Shown: positions 8,912-18,378 of the stretch, one piece after another
Numbering within the stretch: position 1 is the stretch's first letter
How the letters are laid out: every line of letters begins with the position of its first letter
Origin: Halostella limicola
GTDB lineage: Archaea; Halobacteriota; Halobacteria; Halobacteriales; Natronoarchaeaceae
Direction: 5' to 3'
Assembly: GCF_003675875.1 (NCBI RefSeq)
Contig: NZ_RCDI01000004.1
Coordinates: 248,001 to 312,000 of the forward strand
DNA length: 64,000 nucleotides
Position numbers and translations under genes: made by a program
The notes under the pieces: generated by a model
Told to the model about the DNA's origin: nothing
The model's database searches: none
What the model saw: only the letters and a program-made list of their open reading frames with translations

Positions 8912-10054
8912 ATGCCTATGCGATTTACGGACGAGCAGCAGTTCATCCAGGAGCAGGTGCGTACATTTGCTGAGGAGGAGATCGCACCTGTGGCCGTTGA
9001 GTACGAGCGCGACGGAACGTATCCGTGGGACATCGTTGAGCAGGCGGCGACGATGGATCTGCTTGCCCCCCGATTCCCGGAAACCCATGGCGGCGCTGAT
9101 ATGGATCTTGTCACCGAGTTACTGGTCAATGAGGAACTCCACCGTGCAGACCCCGGAATCGCCGAAACGGTTACCTCGATAACGTTCGGCTGTGAGTCTA
9201 TCCTCGAACATGGTACCGACGAGCAGATCGAGCGATACGTTGAGCCGGCAATTGCGGGAGAGAAGGTCAGCGCTGTCGCCATGACCGAACCTGAGGCCGG
9301 TTCCGATTTCGGCAATATCCAAGCGACTGCCGAGCGCGACGGAGACGAGTACGTGATCAATGGCGATAAGGTGTTCATCAGCAACGGAACCGTAGCAGAC
9401 TTCGTTGTCGTTTACGCGCGAACTAGCACCCCCGACAAGCCTCATCGTGGGCTGTCAGCATTCATCGTAGAATCTGATACTGACGGGTTCGAGGCGACAC
9501 CCATGGAGGGGTTCCTCGGGCCATCGACAACCGACCTTGGCCAGTTATTCCTCAACGATGTTCGGGTACCTGTCGATGCGCGTCTCGGCGAGGAAGGTGA
9601 CGGCTTCTATCAGGCCATGGAATTCCTCGATGAGGGGCGACTTAACGTCGCCGTTTCGGCGGTTGGGGCGGCTCGAGGTGCGCTTGAACTACTGATCGAC
9701 TACGTGGACGAGCGACAGCAGTTTGGTGGACCCATCTCTGATAATCAGGCTGTCCGGCATCGCGTGGCGAACCTCCGATCGCGGGTGGAAGCAGCTCGAA
9801 CTCTGGTCTATGATACTGCTCAGGCTGTCGAAGGGGACCAGCCGGTCGATACAGAGCGGGTGGCTATGGCGAAGCTTGTGGCGACGACACTGTTCGAAGA
9901 GGTCGCTAGCGAGGCCGTGCAACTCCACGGCGGCTATGGCTGCTTTGACGAGTACCGTGTCGAGACATTCTTCCGCTTCTCGAAGATCCCACAGATCTAC
10001 GAGGGGACGAACGAAATAATGCGAGAAGTCGTAGGCGACGCGACCTTCAACTAA
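8912..10054 (+). CDS. Acyl-CoA dehydrogenase
   Basis: A 380-residue flavoprotein of normal length. It introduces a 2,3 double bond into an acyl-CoA and passes electrons to ETF. Seen are the signature AVAMTEPEAGSDFG near residues 125-138 and QQFGGPISDNQAVRH near 269-283. The C-terminal IPQIYEGTNEIMR carries the Glu used as catalytic base. The product would be the substrate of the enoyl-CoA hydratase at 2932-3738. It is divergent from the CoA ligase gene. Chain-length preference cannot be told from sequence. Confidence 0.9.
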   Translation: MPMRFTDEQQFIQEQVRTFAEEEIAPVAVEYERDGTYPWDIVEQAATMDLLAPRFPETHGGADMDLVTELLVNEELHRADPGIAETVTSITFGCESILEHGTDEQIERYVEPAIAGEKVSAVAMTEPEAGSDFGNIQATAERDGDEYVINGDKVFISNGTVADFVVVYARTSTPDKPHRGLSAFIVESDTDGFEATPMEGFLGPSTTDLGQLFLNDVRVPVDARLGEEGDGFYQAMEFLDEGRLNVAVSAVGAARGALELLIDYVDERQQFGGPISDNQAVRHRVANLRSRVEAARTLVYDTAQAVEGDQPVDTERVAMAKLVATTLFEEVASEAVQLHGGYGCFDEYRVETFFRFSKIPQIYEGTNEIMREVVGDATFN

Positions 10055-10077
10055 TCCCATTCCACGGTGGGGAGACG

Positions 10078-11502
10078 TTACTCACTATAGTTGATCGCCA
10101 CGGCCTTGGTCGTCGTCATCGACTCCAAGTGCCACTTACCCTTGAACTGTCCACCACTGCCACTCTCTTTGACACCGCCGAAGGGCAACTGATGCTCCCA
10201 GGCGTTGTTGGTTCCGTTAATTACGACGCCACCTGCCTCAAGATCGTCTGCAGCACGGTGAGCTCGTTGCAGCGAGTCGGTAAACACCGCTGATTGCAGC
10301 CCGTATCGCGAATCGTTGGCAACCGCGAGTGCCTCATCATAATCGGCGACTTCAAGAATAGGCGTCACAGGGCCAAATGTCTCCTCACGAGCAACGGCCA
10401 TCGACGCCTTGACGTCTGCTAGCACTGTCGGTTCCACGAATCTGTCACCCACCTCGCCGCCAGTCACGACCCGGGCACCAGCATTGACAGCCTCGGTAAT
10501 CTGTTCACGGACCGTCTCACGGACGTCATCGTTGATCGGAGGGCCGATATCGGTGTCTGCGTCGAGTGGATCACCCATGGTCAGGGCTGCAGTCTTTTTC
10601 GTGACCGCCTCAACGAGGTTGTCATGGATGCCTGGCGTGGCGAGTACGCGTTCAGTCCCCGAACAGGATTGCCCGCAGTTATAGTTGCTACCGAAGACGA
10701 CGTGTTCGGCTGCCGTATCGACGTCGGCATCGTCGAAGACGAGGACAGGGTCCTTCCCACCCATCTCGAGCAGACACTCTGCGCTGTGGCCAGCGGCGGT
10801 CACCGCGATCTCTTGTCCGACGCTTGTGCTGCCGGTGAATGCCACAAGGCGAATATCAGAGTGTTCTACCATTGCTGGGCCGACAGTGCTACCGTGCCCT
10901 GGAACGAGATTGAACGCGCCGTCGGGGAGCGGACTCTCCGCAAAGGCCTCGGCAATATAGTACCCGGTCAATGATGTCTCAGCAGCGGGCTTCCACACGA
11001 CCGGATTACCGACGGCGATAGCGCCACATAGATGGCCCATTGGAATCTCGAAAGGATAGTTCCAAGGTGTGATAATGGCCGTTGGGCCGTATGGTTCACG
11101 TCGAGTGAGGTTGAGGCGGTTTGGGGTCGTAGAGGTTGTGACCTCACCAAACAAGCGGATGGCGTCCTCGCCGTATGCACGAGCCGAGTGAACGCCTCCA
11201 TCAACCTCTGCTTGTGCCTCTGAGATCGGTTTGCCAACCTCTTTGGCGAGGCTGTCACTGATTTCGTCGGCGCGGTTCGCTAGGTGATCAGCAATGTCGC
11301 TAAGTGCATTAGCCCGCTCCTCCGCAGTCATCTTTTGGAGGGGATCAGCCGCCCGGCCGGCGGCAGCCACTGCCTCTTTGACATCTGAGACGGTGCTTGC
11401 CGGTACTTCAGCCAGTACGGTGTCGTCGAATGGTGATGTCACTTGGATCGAATTTTGACTATCGGATCCACGCCACTGGCCATCGATATACAAGTCGCGC
11501 AT
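10078..11502 (-). CDS. NAD(P)-dependent aldehyde dehydrogenase
   Basis: A 474-residue enzyme of the ALDH superfamily that oxidises an aldehyde to the acid. The Glu motif CLLEMGGKDPV lies near 240-250 and the catalytic Cys is in NCGQSCSGTERV near 273-284. ITPWNYPFEIP (NAD/substrate region) is near 140-150 and EETFGPVTPI near 370-379. In this cluster it is well placed to oxidise the aldehyde made by the TPP enzyme at 14474-16156 and so to provide the acid for the CoA ligases. It is convergent with the acyl-CoA dehydrogenase gene. Confidence 0.9.
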   Translation of the reverse strand: MRDLYIDGQWRGSDSQNSIQVTSPFDDTVLAEVPASTVSDVKEAVAAAGRAADPLQKMTAEERANALSDIADHLANRADEISDSLAKEVGKPISEAQAEVDGGVHSARAYGEDAIRLFGEVTTSTTPNRLNLTRREPYGPTAIITPWNYPFEIPMGHLCGAIAVGNPVVWKPAAETSLTGYYIAEAFAESPLPDGAFNLVPGHGSTVGPAMVEHSDIRLVAFTGSTSVGQEIAVTAAGHSAECLLEMGGKDPVLVFDDADVDTAAEHVVFGSNYNCGQSCSGTERVLATPGIHDNLVEAVTKKTAALTMGDPLDADTDIGPPINDDVRETVREQITEAVNAGARVVTGGEVGDRFVEPTVLADVKASMAVAREETFGPVTPILEVADYDEALAVANDSRYGLQSAVFTDSLQRAHRAADDLEAGGVVINGTNNAWEHQLPFGGVKESGSGGQFKGKWHLESMTTTKAVAINYSE

Positions 11503-11752
11503 GAATAGGGTCAGGACGAATAGGGGTATAAATCTTCGTCAGCGACCCAACTGAGAAGAATGAATCCTGTGAGTACCTGCACATCTAGATTTGTATCCTG
11601 AGTACTGCGCATCGTTAAGATCGGGAGTCAGTAGCCACGCCACATAGACTTCGTCGCGAACTTACGACGGGAGATAACAGAAAACGAAACATCGACCGGG
11701 AGGAAGGAATGGAGGCCCGTGCCTCTGACAGTGAATGGCCATCGACTCGGGC

Positions 11753-12895
11753 TTACGACGACTGTTTCGTCTCGTTGAAGTCTTGGTTGAATTTGTCTGA
11801 GTGGCTCGTGAGGTACTCCCAGTTCGGGAAGTTGAGTTGCTCTTCCATCTCCTCGTTCGTAGTCGGTAGGTCCTCCGCGACGAAGTCGGGATACTCACAT
11901 TCGGAGTGAGATTTGACTTCCCAACTCTCCTCGGACCATCGTGACTGGATTTCTGGATCAAGCAGGAAGTTCAGATAGTGTTCAGCCATATCTCGCTTGT
12001 CCGTACCTCTGACAACACAGAAATTGTCAAAGTACCCGCCAGTGACTTCCGGGACAACTAGATCGAGATTGGTGGAGTCGTCACGTGCCTTGATCTTTGA
12101 GGTCGCGTAGTAGTACTGTCCGATGTTGGCGATGCCCTGGCTCAGGTGTTCCCAAACCTCTGCGCCCGACGAATACCACGATGCAACGTCGAGACTAGAC
12201 AGCGCCTCCCACGGTGCGTCGTGGTACTGCTCATCGTACATTTCGTCAGTCCCCTCCAAGTCGTCAGCGATGATCGCGCCAATCTGCATCGGATAGGCAT
12301 AGAAGCCACCTTCGAGCGTAATCTTCTCTGCTTCGTCACTCTGAAGATCGCTCCATGATGTGGGGTCGAAGTCAATGTCAGAGTTGTACGGCATGGCAAT
12401 CGGCTCACCGTCAACAGGGACACCGTACTCGTTGTTGTCGCCGCGGAATTCCTTGAGGAACTGGTGGACGCCCTCATAGTTTGGTACGTTATCGTACCGG
12501 ACGGGTTCGAAAAGATCGTCACTTCGTCCCTGGTAGTAGAAGTAACCGTCAGTGATCGTGACGTCGTACGGTGGATTGTTTTCTGGGGCGCTCCGGATCT
12601 GGGAAATCAGCTCACTCCAGCCAGGGATAACTTCTAGCGTACCCCCGCTTTCCTCTTCGTACCACGGTTTGATCGTATTGCGGAATCGTTCCGTGTACTC
12701 ACCGCTCCAAGTGGTGACCCGAAGTGTTTGGCCGGCAAATGGCCCATCACCGCTGTTGGATCCGCCACCTCCGCCTGTACAACCTGCAAGACCGAGCGCT
12801 ATGCTTGTTCCAGCTGTCCCTAGAAACGCGCGACGGCCAAACTTCTTGGCTGTATTGGTCTCTGTCGAATTACAATAGTTGCTGTCCTGTGTCAT
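11753..12895 (-). CDS. Extracellular solute-binding lipoprotein, PotD-like
   Basis: A 380-residue binding protein. The N-terminus has a twin-arginine signal (FGRRAFLG, residues 19-26) and a lipobox LAGC with Cys 39, followed by a Gly-rich linker. It is therefore exported folded by Tat and lipid-anchored outside. The mature part resembles type 2 periplasmic binding proteins of the spermidine/putrescine class (for example TITDGYFYYQGRSDDLFEPV). No other binding protein lies near the PotABC operon at 4397-7231, so it is very probably its partner although encoded 4.5 kb away on the other strand. The ligand is unknown. Confidence 0.85.
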   Translation of the reverse strand: MTQDSNYCNSTETNTAKKFGRRAFLGTAGTSIALGLAGCTGGGGGSNSGDGPFAGQTLRVTTWSGEYTERFRNTIKPWYEEESGGTLEVIPGWSELISQIRSAPENNPPYDVTITDGYFYYQGRSDDLFEPVRYDNVPNYEGVHQFLKEFRGDNNEYGVPVDGEPIAMPYNSDIDFDPTSWSDLQSDEAEKITLEGGFYAYPMQIGAIIADDLEGTDEMYDEQYHDAPWEALSSLDVASWYSSGAEVWEHLSQGIANIGQYYYATSKIKARDDSTNLDLVVPEVTGGYFDNFCVVRGTDKRDMAEHYLNFLLDPEIQSRWSEESWEVKSHSECEYPDFVAEDLPTTNEEMEEQLNFPNWEYLTSHSDKFNQDFNETKQSS

Positions 12896-12909
12896 TGGCT
12901 ATCAAGCCA

Positions 12910-12926
12910 CGCTCAATTTATGAGCG
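12910..12926. promoter_or_regulatory. Dyad CGCTCA-N5-TGAGCG before the binding-protein gene
   Basis: Perfect 6-base arms around ATTTA, 15 bases before the start codon at 12895 on the minus strand. A TATA-like AAATACTTATG (minus strand, about 12938-12948) would place the transcript start close to this dyad. It could act as an operator. It has the same 5-base spacing as the TTTCG dyads at 845-1362 but a different sequence. Confidence 0.4.
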
Positions 12927-13029
12927 ATAGGAGGCATAAGTATTTGGGTCACTTAACCCTCCAATGTCCCTGAACACAGGGTAAAATACGAAATAAGCCA
13001 TAACCATTAACCTAATTCCACACATTGGA

Positions 13030-14415
13030 ATGAGTATGACAATTGGCCCGCCGCCTGCTGAGCTACACCTGTCTCAGCGGCCCCAAGTCGATCAATCACC
13101 ACCTGGTCCCCGTTCTCAGGAATTACTAACGGCCCAGTCCGACCTTGAAGCCAACACAGTTGCTTATCCAAAGAATCTCCCTATCGCCTTGGAGGCAGCA
13201 CGTGGTGCCACGATCCGCGACGCTGATGGAAACATCTATCTAGACTTCTTTGGCGGTATCGGCGTCGCAAACGTCGGCCACGCGAATCCCTACGTCCTCA
13301 CGGCTGTTCAGGACCAACAGGAGAATCTCATCCATACGATTGACTTCCCGACGGAAGCCCGTGTTGAGTTCATGGAGGCATTGGACAGTATCGCCCCGGG
13401 CAATCTTACAGGGTCAAACAAGATTGTGTTCGGTGGCCCCACTGGAACCAACGCGGTTGAGGCAACGATCAAACTCGCGAAATACAACACTGGCAATGCC
13501 GCATTGATAGGCTTCCGTGGGAGTTATCATGGCGGGACGGCCGGCGCGCTCAGTCTGTCGGCATGGTCAAACTACAAGAGCGACTACTCGCCGATGCTTC
13601 CAGATGTCGTCCATCTTCCCTATCCTTACCCCCTCCGGGAAGAGCGCTCACCGGAGGCTGCCGCCGAGCATGCCCTCAAAGAAGTGCAAGAGACAGTCGC
13701 TGGGGAACGCAGTGGGATTCCCGACCCGGCCGGTATCTGGATCGAACCTATCCAAGGTTCTGGTGGCGTCGTTGTTCCTCCTGAAGGATTCATGCAGGAA
13801 CTCGCGTCTATCGCCGACGAAAATGATGTGCCTCTCATCGTCGACGAGATTCAGACAGGAATGGGCCGTACTGGTGAGTGGTTCGCTTCGGACCACCACG
13901 GGATTACCCCCGATGCAGTCACTGTCGGGAAGGCAGTCGGTGGTATCGGGCTACCGCTTTCCGCAACCATCTATGACGAATCACTAGATACGTGGGGGCC
14001 TAGCGCCCATGCTGGTACTTTCCGTGGTCATGTCCCAGCAATGGTTGCGGGTACTCGAGCTATCGAATACATACGTGAGTACGATCTGCTCGATCGTGCT
14101 ACGGAACTCGGCGCATACCTTCAAGAGCGGTTGCTAGAGGCCGCAGACGGTAACTCCTACCTTCGAGAAGTTCGGGGCGAGGGACTACTTATCGGCGCGG
14201 AGTTTACCACCGCTGACGGACAACCTGATGCAGATTATGTAAGTGAAGTTCAAGCACGTTGTCTCCAGCAAGGTGTCATCGTTTGGAGCAGCGGCGTCGA
14301 GGGCAGTGTTCTCAGATTGCTCCCGCCACTAGTGTTGACTGATGAGCAGGCGCGCATTGGTACGGATATTATTGTCGACGTGATCGAGTCAGTGGCGGCC
14401 GAACGAGACAACTGA
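13030..14415 (+). CDS. Class III aminotransferase
   Basis: A 461-residue PLP enzyme, fold type I. Seen are the LDFFGGIGVANVGHANP segment near 76-92, a GFRGSYHGGTAG motif near 163-174, the Asp-containing LIVDEIQTGMGRTGEWF near 278-294 and the PLP-lysine segment AVTVGKAVGGIG near 301-312. Closest in look to diaminobutyrate or 4-aminobutyrate type transaminases. It would turn an amine or amino acid into an aldehyde or 2-oxo acid. It lies just before the TPP enzyme gene, 58 bases away, so the two probably act in sequence. Confidence 0.85.
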   Translation: MSMTIGPPPAELHLSQRPQVDQSPPGPRSQELLTAQSDLEANTVAYPKNLPIALEAARGATIRDADGNIYLDFFGGIGVANVGHANPYVLTAVQDQQENLIHTIDFPTEARVEFMEALDSIAPGNLTGSNKIVFGGPTGTNAVEATIKLAKYNTGNAALIGFRGSYHGGTAGALSLSAWSNYKSDYSPMLPDVVHLPYPYPLREERSPEAAAEHALKEVQETVAGERSGIPDPAGIWIEPIQGSGGVVVPPEGFMQELASIADENDVPLIVDEIQTGMGRTGEWFASDHHGITPDAVTVGKAVGGIGLPLSATIYDESLDTWGPSAHAGTFRGHVPAMVAGTRAIEYIREYDLLDRATELGAYLQERLLEAADGNSYLREVRGEGLLIGAEFTTADGQPDADYVSEVQARCLQQGVIVWSSGVEGSVLRLLPPLVLTDEQARIGTDIIVDVIESVAAERDN

Positions 14416-14473
14416 CAACCGAACGAATTTTGTTGCGGCGTATCGAGGTGTCTGTATATCGTTCACACCCACC

Positions 14474-16156
14474 ATGCCAGATGATGATTACACTGGGGCG
14501 GACCTGTTCGTTGATGCCCTTGAGCAGTATGGCGTCACGCACTTGTTCGGTAACCCGGGAACGACGGAACTGCCACTCATGCAGTCCATCGCAGGCTCAT
14601 CCTTGGAGTATGTCCTAGGACTACACGAGGATATTGCCGTAGGGATGGCAAGCGGTTACGCTGCAACACGCCGTTATCAGTCTCACCGTGAGGATGTGAA
14701 TCCTCTCGGAGTAGTAAATCTCCACGTAGCGCCGGGACTAGCACACGGTCTTGGAAACATTCAGAATGCGGCTTGGACCGGCGCCCCGCTTCTCGTCACT
14801 GCTGGTAACCATAGTACTGACTTCCAGCACGAGGAGCCGATTCTCTCCGGTGATCTAGTAGAGATGGCCAAGGAGTACTGCAAGTGGAGTGCAGAGGTCC
14901 AAGATGTCTCAGCTCTACCAACAATGATCCGTAGGGCGGTCCGGACAGCGCTTGCGCCGCCGACTGGCCCCGTCTTTCTCGGACTCCCGATGGACGTAAT
15001 GATGGAATCAACTGATGCTGACCCAGAACGGATCGGCGCCATCCCCAGCGGTGGACGAGGCGATCCCAAACAGATCGCTGCGGCAGCCGAAGCACTCGAA
15101 AGTGCTGACGATCCGGTACTCGTTTTAGGCGACCGCGTCGCCCGCTCTGGTCATCAGGCCATCGCAGCGGGCGTTGAGTTAGCGGAAGCGACAGGCGCTG
15201 CCGTATACAGTGAGATGGTCACCTGCGAGATCAACTATCCGCCGGATCACGACCAGTGGGTTTCGTTCGTCTCGCCTGGCCCAGAGATGGCACGTACGGT
15301 GTTTGACGCCGACGCGTTGGTCTTTGTGGGTTGTACGACCAATACCCCGTATATTCCCTACGACGAGCCTTACATTCCAGATGAGGCGACCACCATCCAC
15401 GTCAACGCTGACAGCTGGGAGATTGGCAAGAATCAGCCCGCAGATGTCGCCGTCGTCGGCGACCCTGGGGAAGTAATGAGTGAAATCGCATCGGCAGTCA
15501 ACGTCACCAGAGAAGAGCAGGAGCGCCGTAAGGACATGATCCCAGAACGTCGTGAGGTAGCCCATGAGTTCCTTCACACCGAGCGAGAGGACCGCTCTGA
15601 CGGTAGCATATCAAAGGTAGCACTGGCGGATGCACTCGCTGAGACCGTTCCGAACTCATATGTCGTCAACGAGAGCAACACCAGTAAGTATGCATTGCTC
15701 ACGCGATGGCAGCTTGAGCCCGAGCAGTTCATCTCGAACAAGAATGGCGGACTTGGGTATGGCCTGCCAGCGACGGTCGGCGCAGCCGTTGCGATGACTG
15801 AACGCGACGATGGCGGGCGACCGGTCGTCGGTTTCATCGGTGATGGATCCTACCTCTATTACCCACAGTCTCTATACTCGGCGGCCCGCTACGACCTTGA
15901 CCTCACCGTTGTTGTCCCTGACAACCGAAATTACCGTATCCTGAAAGACGGCATGCTGAACATCTTTGGCGGCACCGATGAGGATCACGAGTACGTGGGG
16001 ATGGATTTCGAACCGGGCGTCGACCTGGTAGAGAATGCCGAGAGTCACGGAGCTACGGGAATGCGTGTCACTCAGCGCGATGGCTTGCAGGAAACGCTGA
16101 CGGAAGCTGCTGAGACGGATGGACCAGTAGTCGTTGACGCCATAGTCCACGACTGA
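14474..16156 (+). CDS. TPP-dependent decarboxylase-like enzyme (benzoylformate decarboxylase / acetolactate synthase family)
   Basis: A 560-residue thiamine diphosphate enzyme with the full three-domain layout: Pyr domain 1-170, middle domain about 190-350, PP domain about 370-560. The cofactor-activating Glu is in LHEDIAVGMASGYA. The metal/TPP motif begins GDGSYLYYPQSLY and ends near VPDNRNY, where the usual Asn-Asn reads Asp-Asn. The N-terminal FGNPGTTELPLM is typical of 2-oxo-acid decarboxylases such as benzoylformate decarboxylase. It probably decarboxylates a 2-oxo acid formed by the aminotransferase upstream, giving an aldehyde for the ALDH. A carboligase role cannot be excluded. Confidence 0.82.
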   Translation: MPDDDYTGADLFVDALEQYGVTHLFGNPGTTELPLMQSIAGSSLEYVLGLHEDIAVGMASGYAATRRYQSHREDVNPLGVVNLHVAPGLAHGLGNIQNAAWTGAPLLVTAGNHSTDFQHEEPILSGDLVEMAKEYCKWSAEVQDVSALPTMIRRAVRTALAPPTGPVFLGLPMDVMMESTDADPERIGAIPSGGRGDPKQIAAAAEALESADDPVLVLGDRVARSGHQAIAAGVELAEATGAAVYSEMVTCEINYPPDHDQWVSFVSPGPEMARTVFDADALVFVGCTTNTPYIPYDEPYIPDEATTIHVNADSWEIGKNQPADVAVVGDPGEVMSEIASAVNVTREEQERRKDMIPERREVAHEFLHTEREDRSDGSISKVALADALAETVPNSYVVNESNTSKYALLTRWQLEPEQFISNKNGGLGYGLPATVGAAVAMTERDDGGRPVVGFIGDGSYLYYPQSLYSAARYDLDLTVVVPDNRNYRILKDGMLNIFGGTDEDHEYVGMDFEPGVDLVENAESHGATGMRVTQRDGLQETLTEAAETDGPVVVDAIVHD

Positions 16157-16182
16157 GAAAACGAGACCAACCCAGCTGACTG

Positions 16183-17169
16183 TCAGTAGTCGCCGAGGTG
16201 GTTGACGGTTGACTCCATCAGATCGGGATCGGCCGACCGAGGGAAGAACGCGACGACCTCGTCGGACGGGCCGTCGGCATATGCATCAAGCTGGTCATGG
16301 GCTTCGTCAGGTGTGCCGACGATAGCACTGCGGTTCAGGACCTCATCACTGACAGCTTCCGCAGCAGCACCGGGCCCATCCTCATGCCAAGCCTCACGGA
16401 CAGCGTCGGCGTTGTCGCCGTAACTTGCCTCAGAGAGGGAGCGATGATAGAAGTCACCCATCGCTCCAACGTAGAAAGCGATGTGATGGCGGACCGCTTC
16501 GCGGGCGGCCTCGCCGTCCTCGCTGATGGCGGCGACAGTGTTAGGTGAGACCGTGAGATCATCAGGGTCACGGTCCCGTTCCCTCGCACTGTCGACGAAT
16601 TCTTCATAGAGTTCAGCGATGCACCCTCTGGGAACGAAGATAGGCATCCAGCCGTCGGCGACGGCGCCACTCATTCGGACGTTAGACTCACCGAGTGCAC
16701 CGACATACAGTGGTACGTCGTCGGCCTCCCGATCAGCGCGGAATCGGAAGCCGTCAAGCTGGAACGCGTCGCCGTCGTGGGAGACGGTCTCTCCGGAGAG
16801 GACCTTTTGGATCACGCTGATGGTTTCAGCCGTGTAGCCGATAGGACGCTCGAAGTCCTCGCCGTGCCAGTTCTTAATCACAGCAGGACCGCTGGTCCCT
16901 AGACCCATGATGAACCGGCCATTGGTCGCCTCAGCAACCGTGGCTGCTGCTTGACCGAGTAGCGCAGGCGATCGGGTGTAGACAGGAACGATACCTGTTC
17001 CGAGGGTCACGTCGTCGGTGAGCTGTGCCAACTCACCGAGGACAGTGAATGCTTCCCATCCCCAGGTCTCGCCAACCCAGACGGAGTCAAGGCCGACCTC
17101 CTCTGCCTGAACGGCGAACGAACGCATCTGGTCGTAGGCTAGATCGCTGACGTTGATTCCGACTCTCAT
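16183..17169 (-). CDS. LLM-class F420-dependent oxidoreductase (luciferase-like)
   Basis: A 328-residue TIM-barrel protein of the bacterial luciferase/mer superfamily. The start MRVGINVSDLAYDQM and the segment VTLGTGIVPVYTRSP near 55-70 are characteristic, as is NGRFIMGLGTSGPAVI near 82-97. Archaeal members close to methylene-tetrahydromethanopterin reductase use coenzyme F420. Sequence alone does not settle F420 versus FMN. It is convergent with the TPP enzyme gene and may reduce or oxidise an unusual intermediate of the pathway. Confidence 0.8.
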   Translation of the reverse strand: MRVGINVSDLAYDQMRSFAVQAEEVGLDSVWVGETWGWEAFTVLGELAQLTDDVTLGTGIVPVYTRSPALLGQAAATVAEATNGRFIMGLGTSGPAVIKNWHGEDFERPIGYTAETISVIQKVLSGETVSHDGDAFQLDGFRFRADREADDVPLYVGALGESNVRMSGAVADGWMPIFVPRGCIAELYEEFVDSARERDRDPDDLTVSPNTVAAISEDGEAAREAVRHHIAFYVGAMGDFYHRSLSEASYGDNADAVREAWHEDGPGAAAEAVSDEVLNRSAIVGTPDEAHDQLDAYADGPSDEVVAFFPRSADPDLMESTVNHLGDY

Positions 17170-17386
17170 GCTATCTCCCCGCTATAGCAGACTACCAAAC
17201 CCGTCTTTCTACACGACTGTCTAGTCAATACCGCGTCTCGGTCTACCATGACACAATGGACCCGGTACGCGACATTATAGCTTGGGGTAGAGACGTTGAA
17301 AGTGATCCATAGGTGGTGTGCTTGCCGCTGCCAGCGTCGCTGTACCGGGGCAAACACGTATGTGATAGCCGGTCCCACTGATAGAC

Positions 17387-18375
17387 ATGACAGCCCAGCG
17401 GTCAGTCCGTGTTGTTCATCTCGATCCAGACGGCTTCGCGGATCTTGACGTAGAACGGGAACTGTTTGAACGGGAACTCGGAGAAGTTGTATTTGATGAA
17501 GTAGATGCTTCGGGTACAGCTATCGGTGAATGCGTCGGTGAAGCCGACGTTCTCCTAACGCATTATGCGTCAGTTCCGGTTGAGGCGCTGGATGCTACAA
17601 ACTGTTCAGTCGTAGCTAGGTACGCAACTGGCGTAGACGGGATTGACGTGAATGCTGCAACCGAACGCGGCGTTGCTGTAACGAATGTCCCGAGGTATTG
17701 CGATGAGGAGGTGGGCGAACACGTGACCGCTCTGGCGCTTGCACTCCTCCGATCGCTCCCACAAGCTGATGCCCAGACTGCATCGGGGATTGGGACTGGA
17801 GAGAGATACAGCGACCCCGCGCCATCCAAGGACTCACGTTCGGATGTTTCGCCTTTGGACGGAAGGCAGCAGCGGCAGCCGACCGAGCCGCAACTCTCGG
17901 ATTTAATGTGGTGGCCCATGACCCGTATGTCGACGACTCAGATCTACGGAGCAGAGGGATTGAACCCGTCTCATTCGACGATCTCATCGGCAGAAGCGAT
18001 GTCCTCTCACTGCACGCGCCGTTAACTGAAGAGACTGAAGGCGTTATCAATGCGGACCAATTTGAGCGGCTACCTGAGGATGCAATCCTGATCAATACTG
18101 CCCGCGGCGAGATAGTCGATGAGGACGACCTAGTTGAGGCATTGGACAAAGGGACGCTGTCTGGAGCAGGACTTGATGTGCTAGCGGTGGAGCCACCACA
18201 ATCTGAGAATCCTCTCCTCGGTCGAGATGATACCATCGTGACCCCGCATGCAGCCTGGTACTCTGATGAGGCGTTAGAACGAGTCCGTAACCGGGGGACT
18301 AAGAATGCTATCGCAGCACTGCGTGGTGAGGCTACTGAGGGCATCGTTAATCCCGACTCTTTAGAACACCGCTGA
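17387..18375 (+). pseudogene. D-isomer specific 2-hydroxyacid dehydrogenase, frameshifted
   Basis: Two reading frames together make one dehydrogenase. The first runs from ATG 17387 to about 17788 and ends normally in ALLRSLPQADAQTAS. After the G run at 17785-17788 the family sequence continues in another frame: DWDWREIQ, TFGCFAFGRKAAAAA, then VVAHDPYVDD. Catalytic segments INTARGEIVDEDD, DVLAVEPP and VTPHAAWYS are intact. Adding one G restores a protein of about 330 residues. Either a true single-base deletion or a sequencing error explains it. The glycine motif is slightly unusual (GCFAFG). If functional it would link a 2-hydroxy acid with the 2-oxo acid used by the TPP enzyme. Confidence 0.8.
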
Positions 18376-18378
18376 TTG

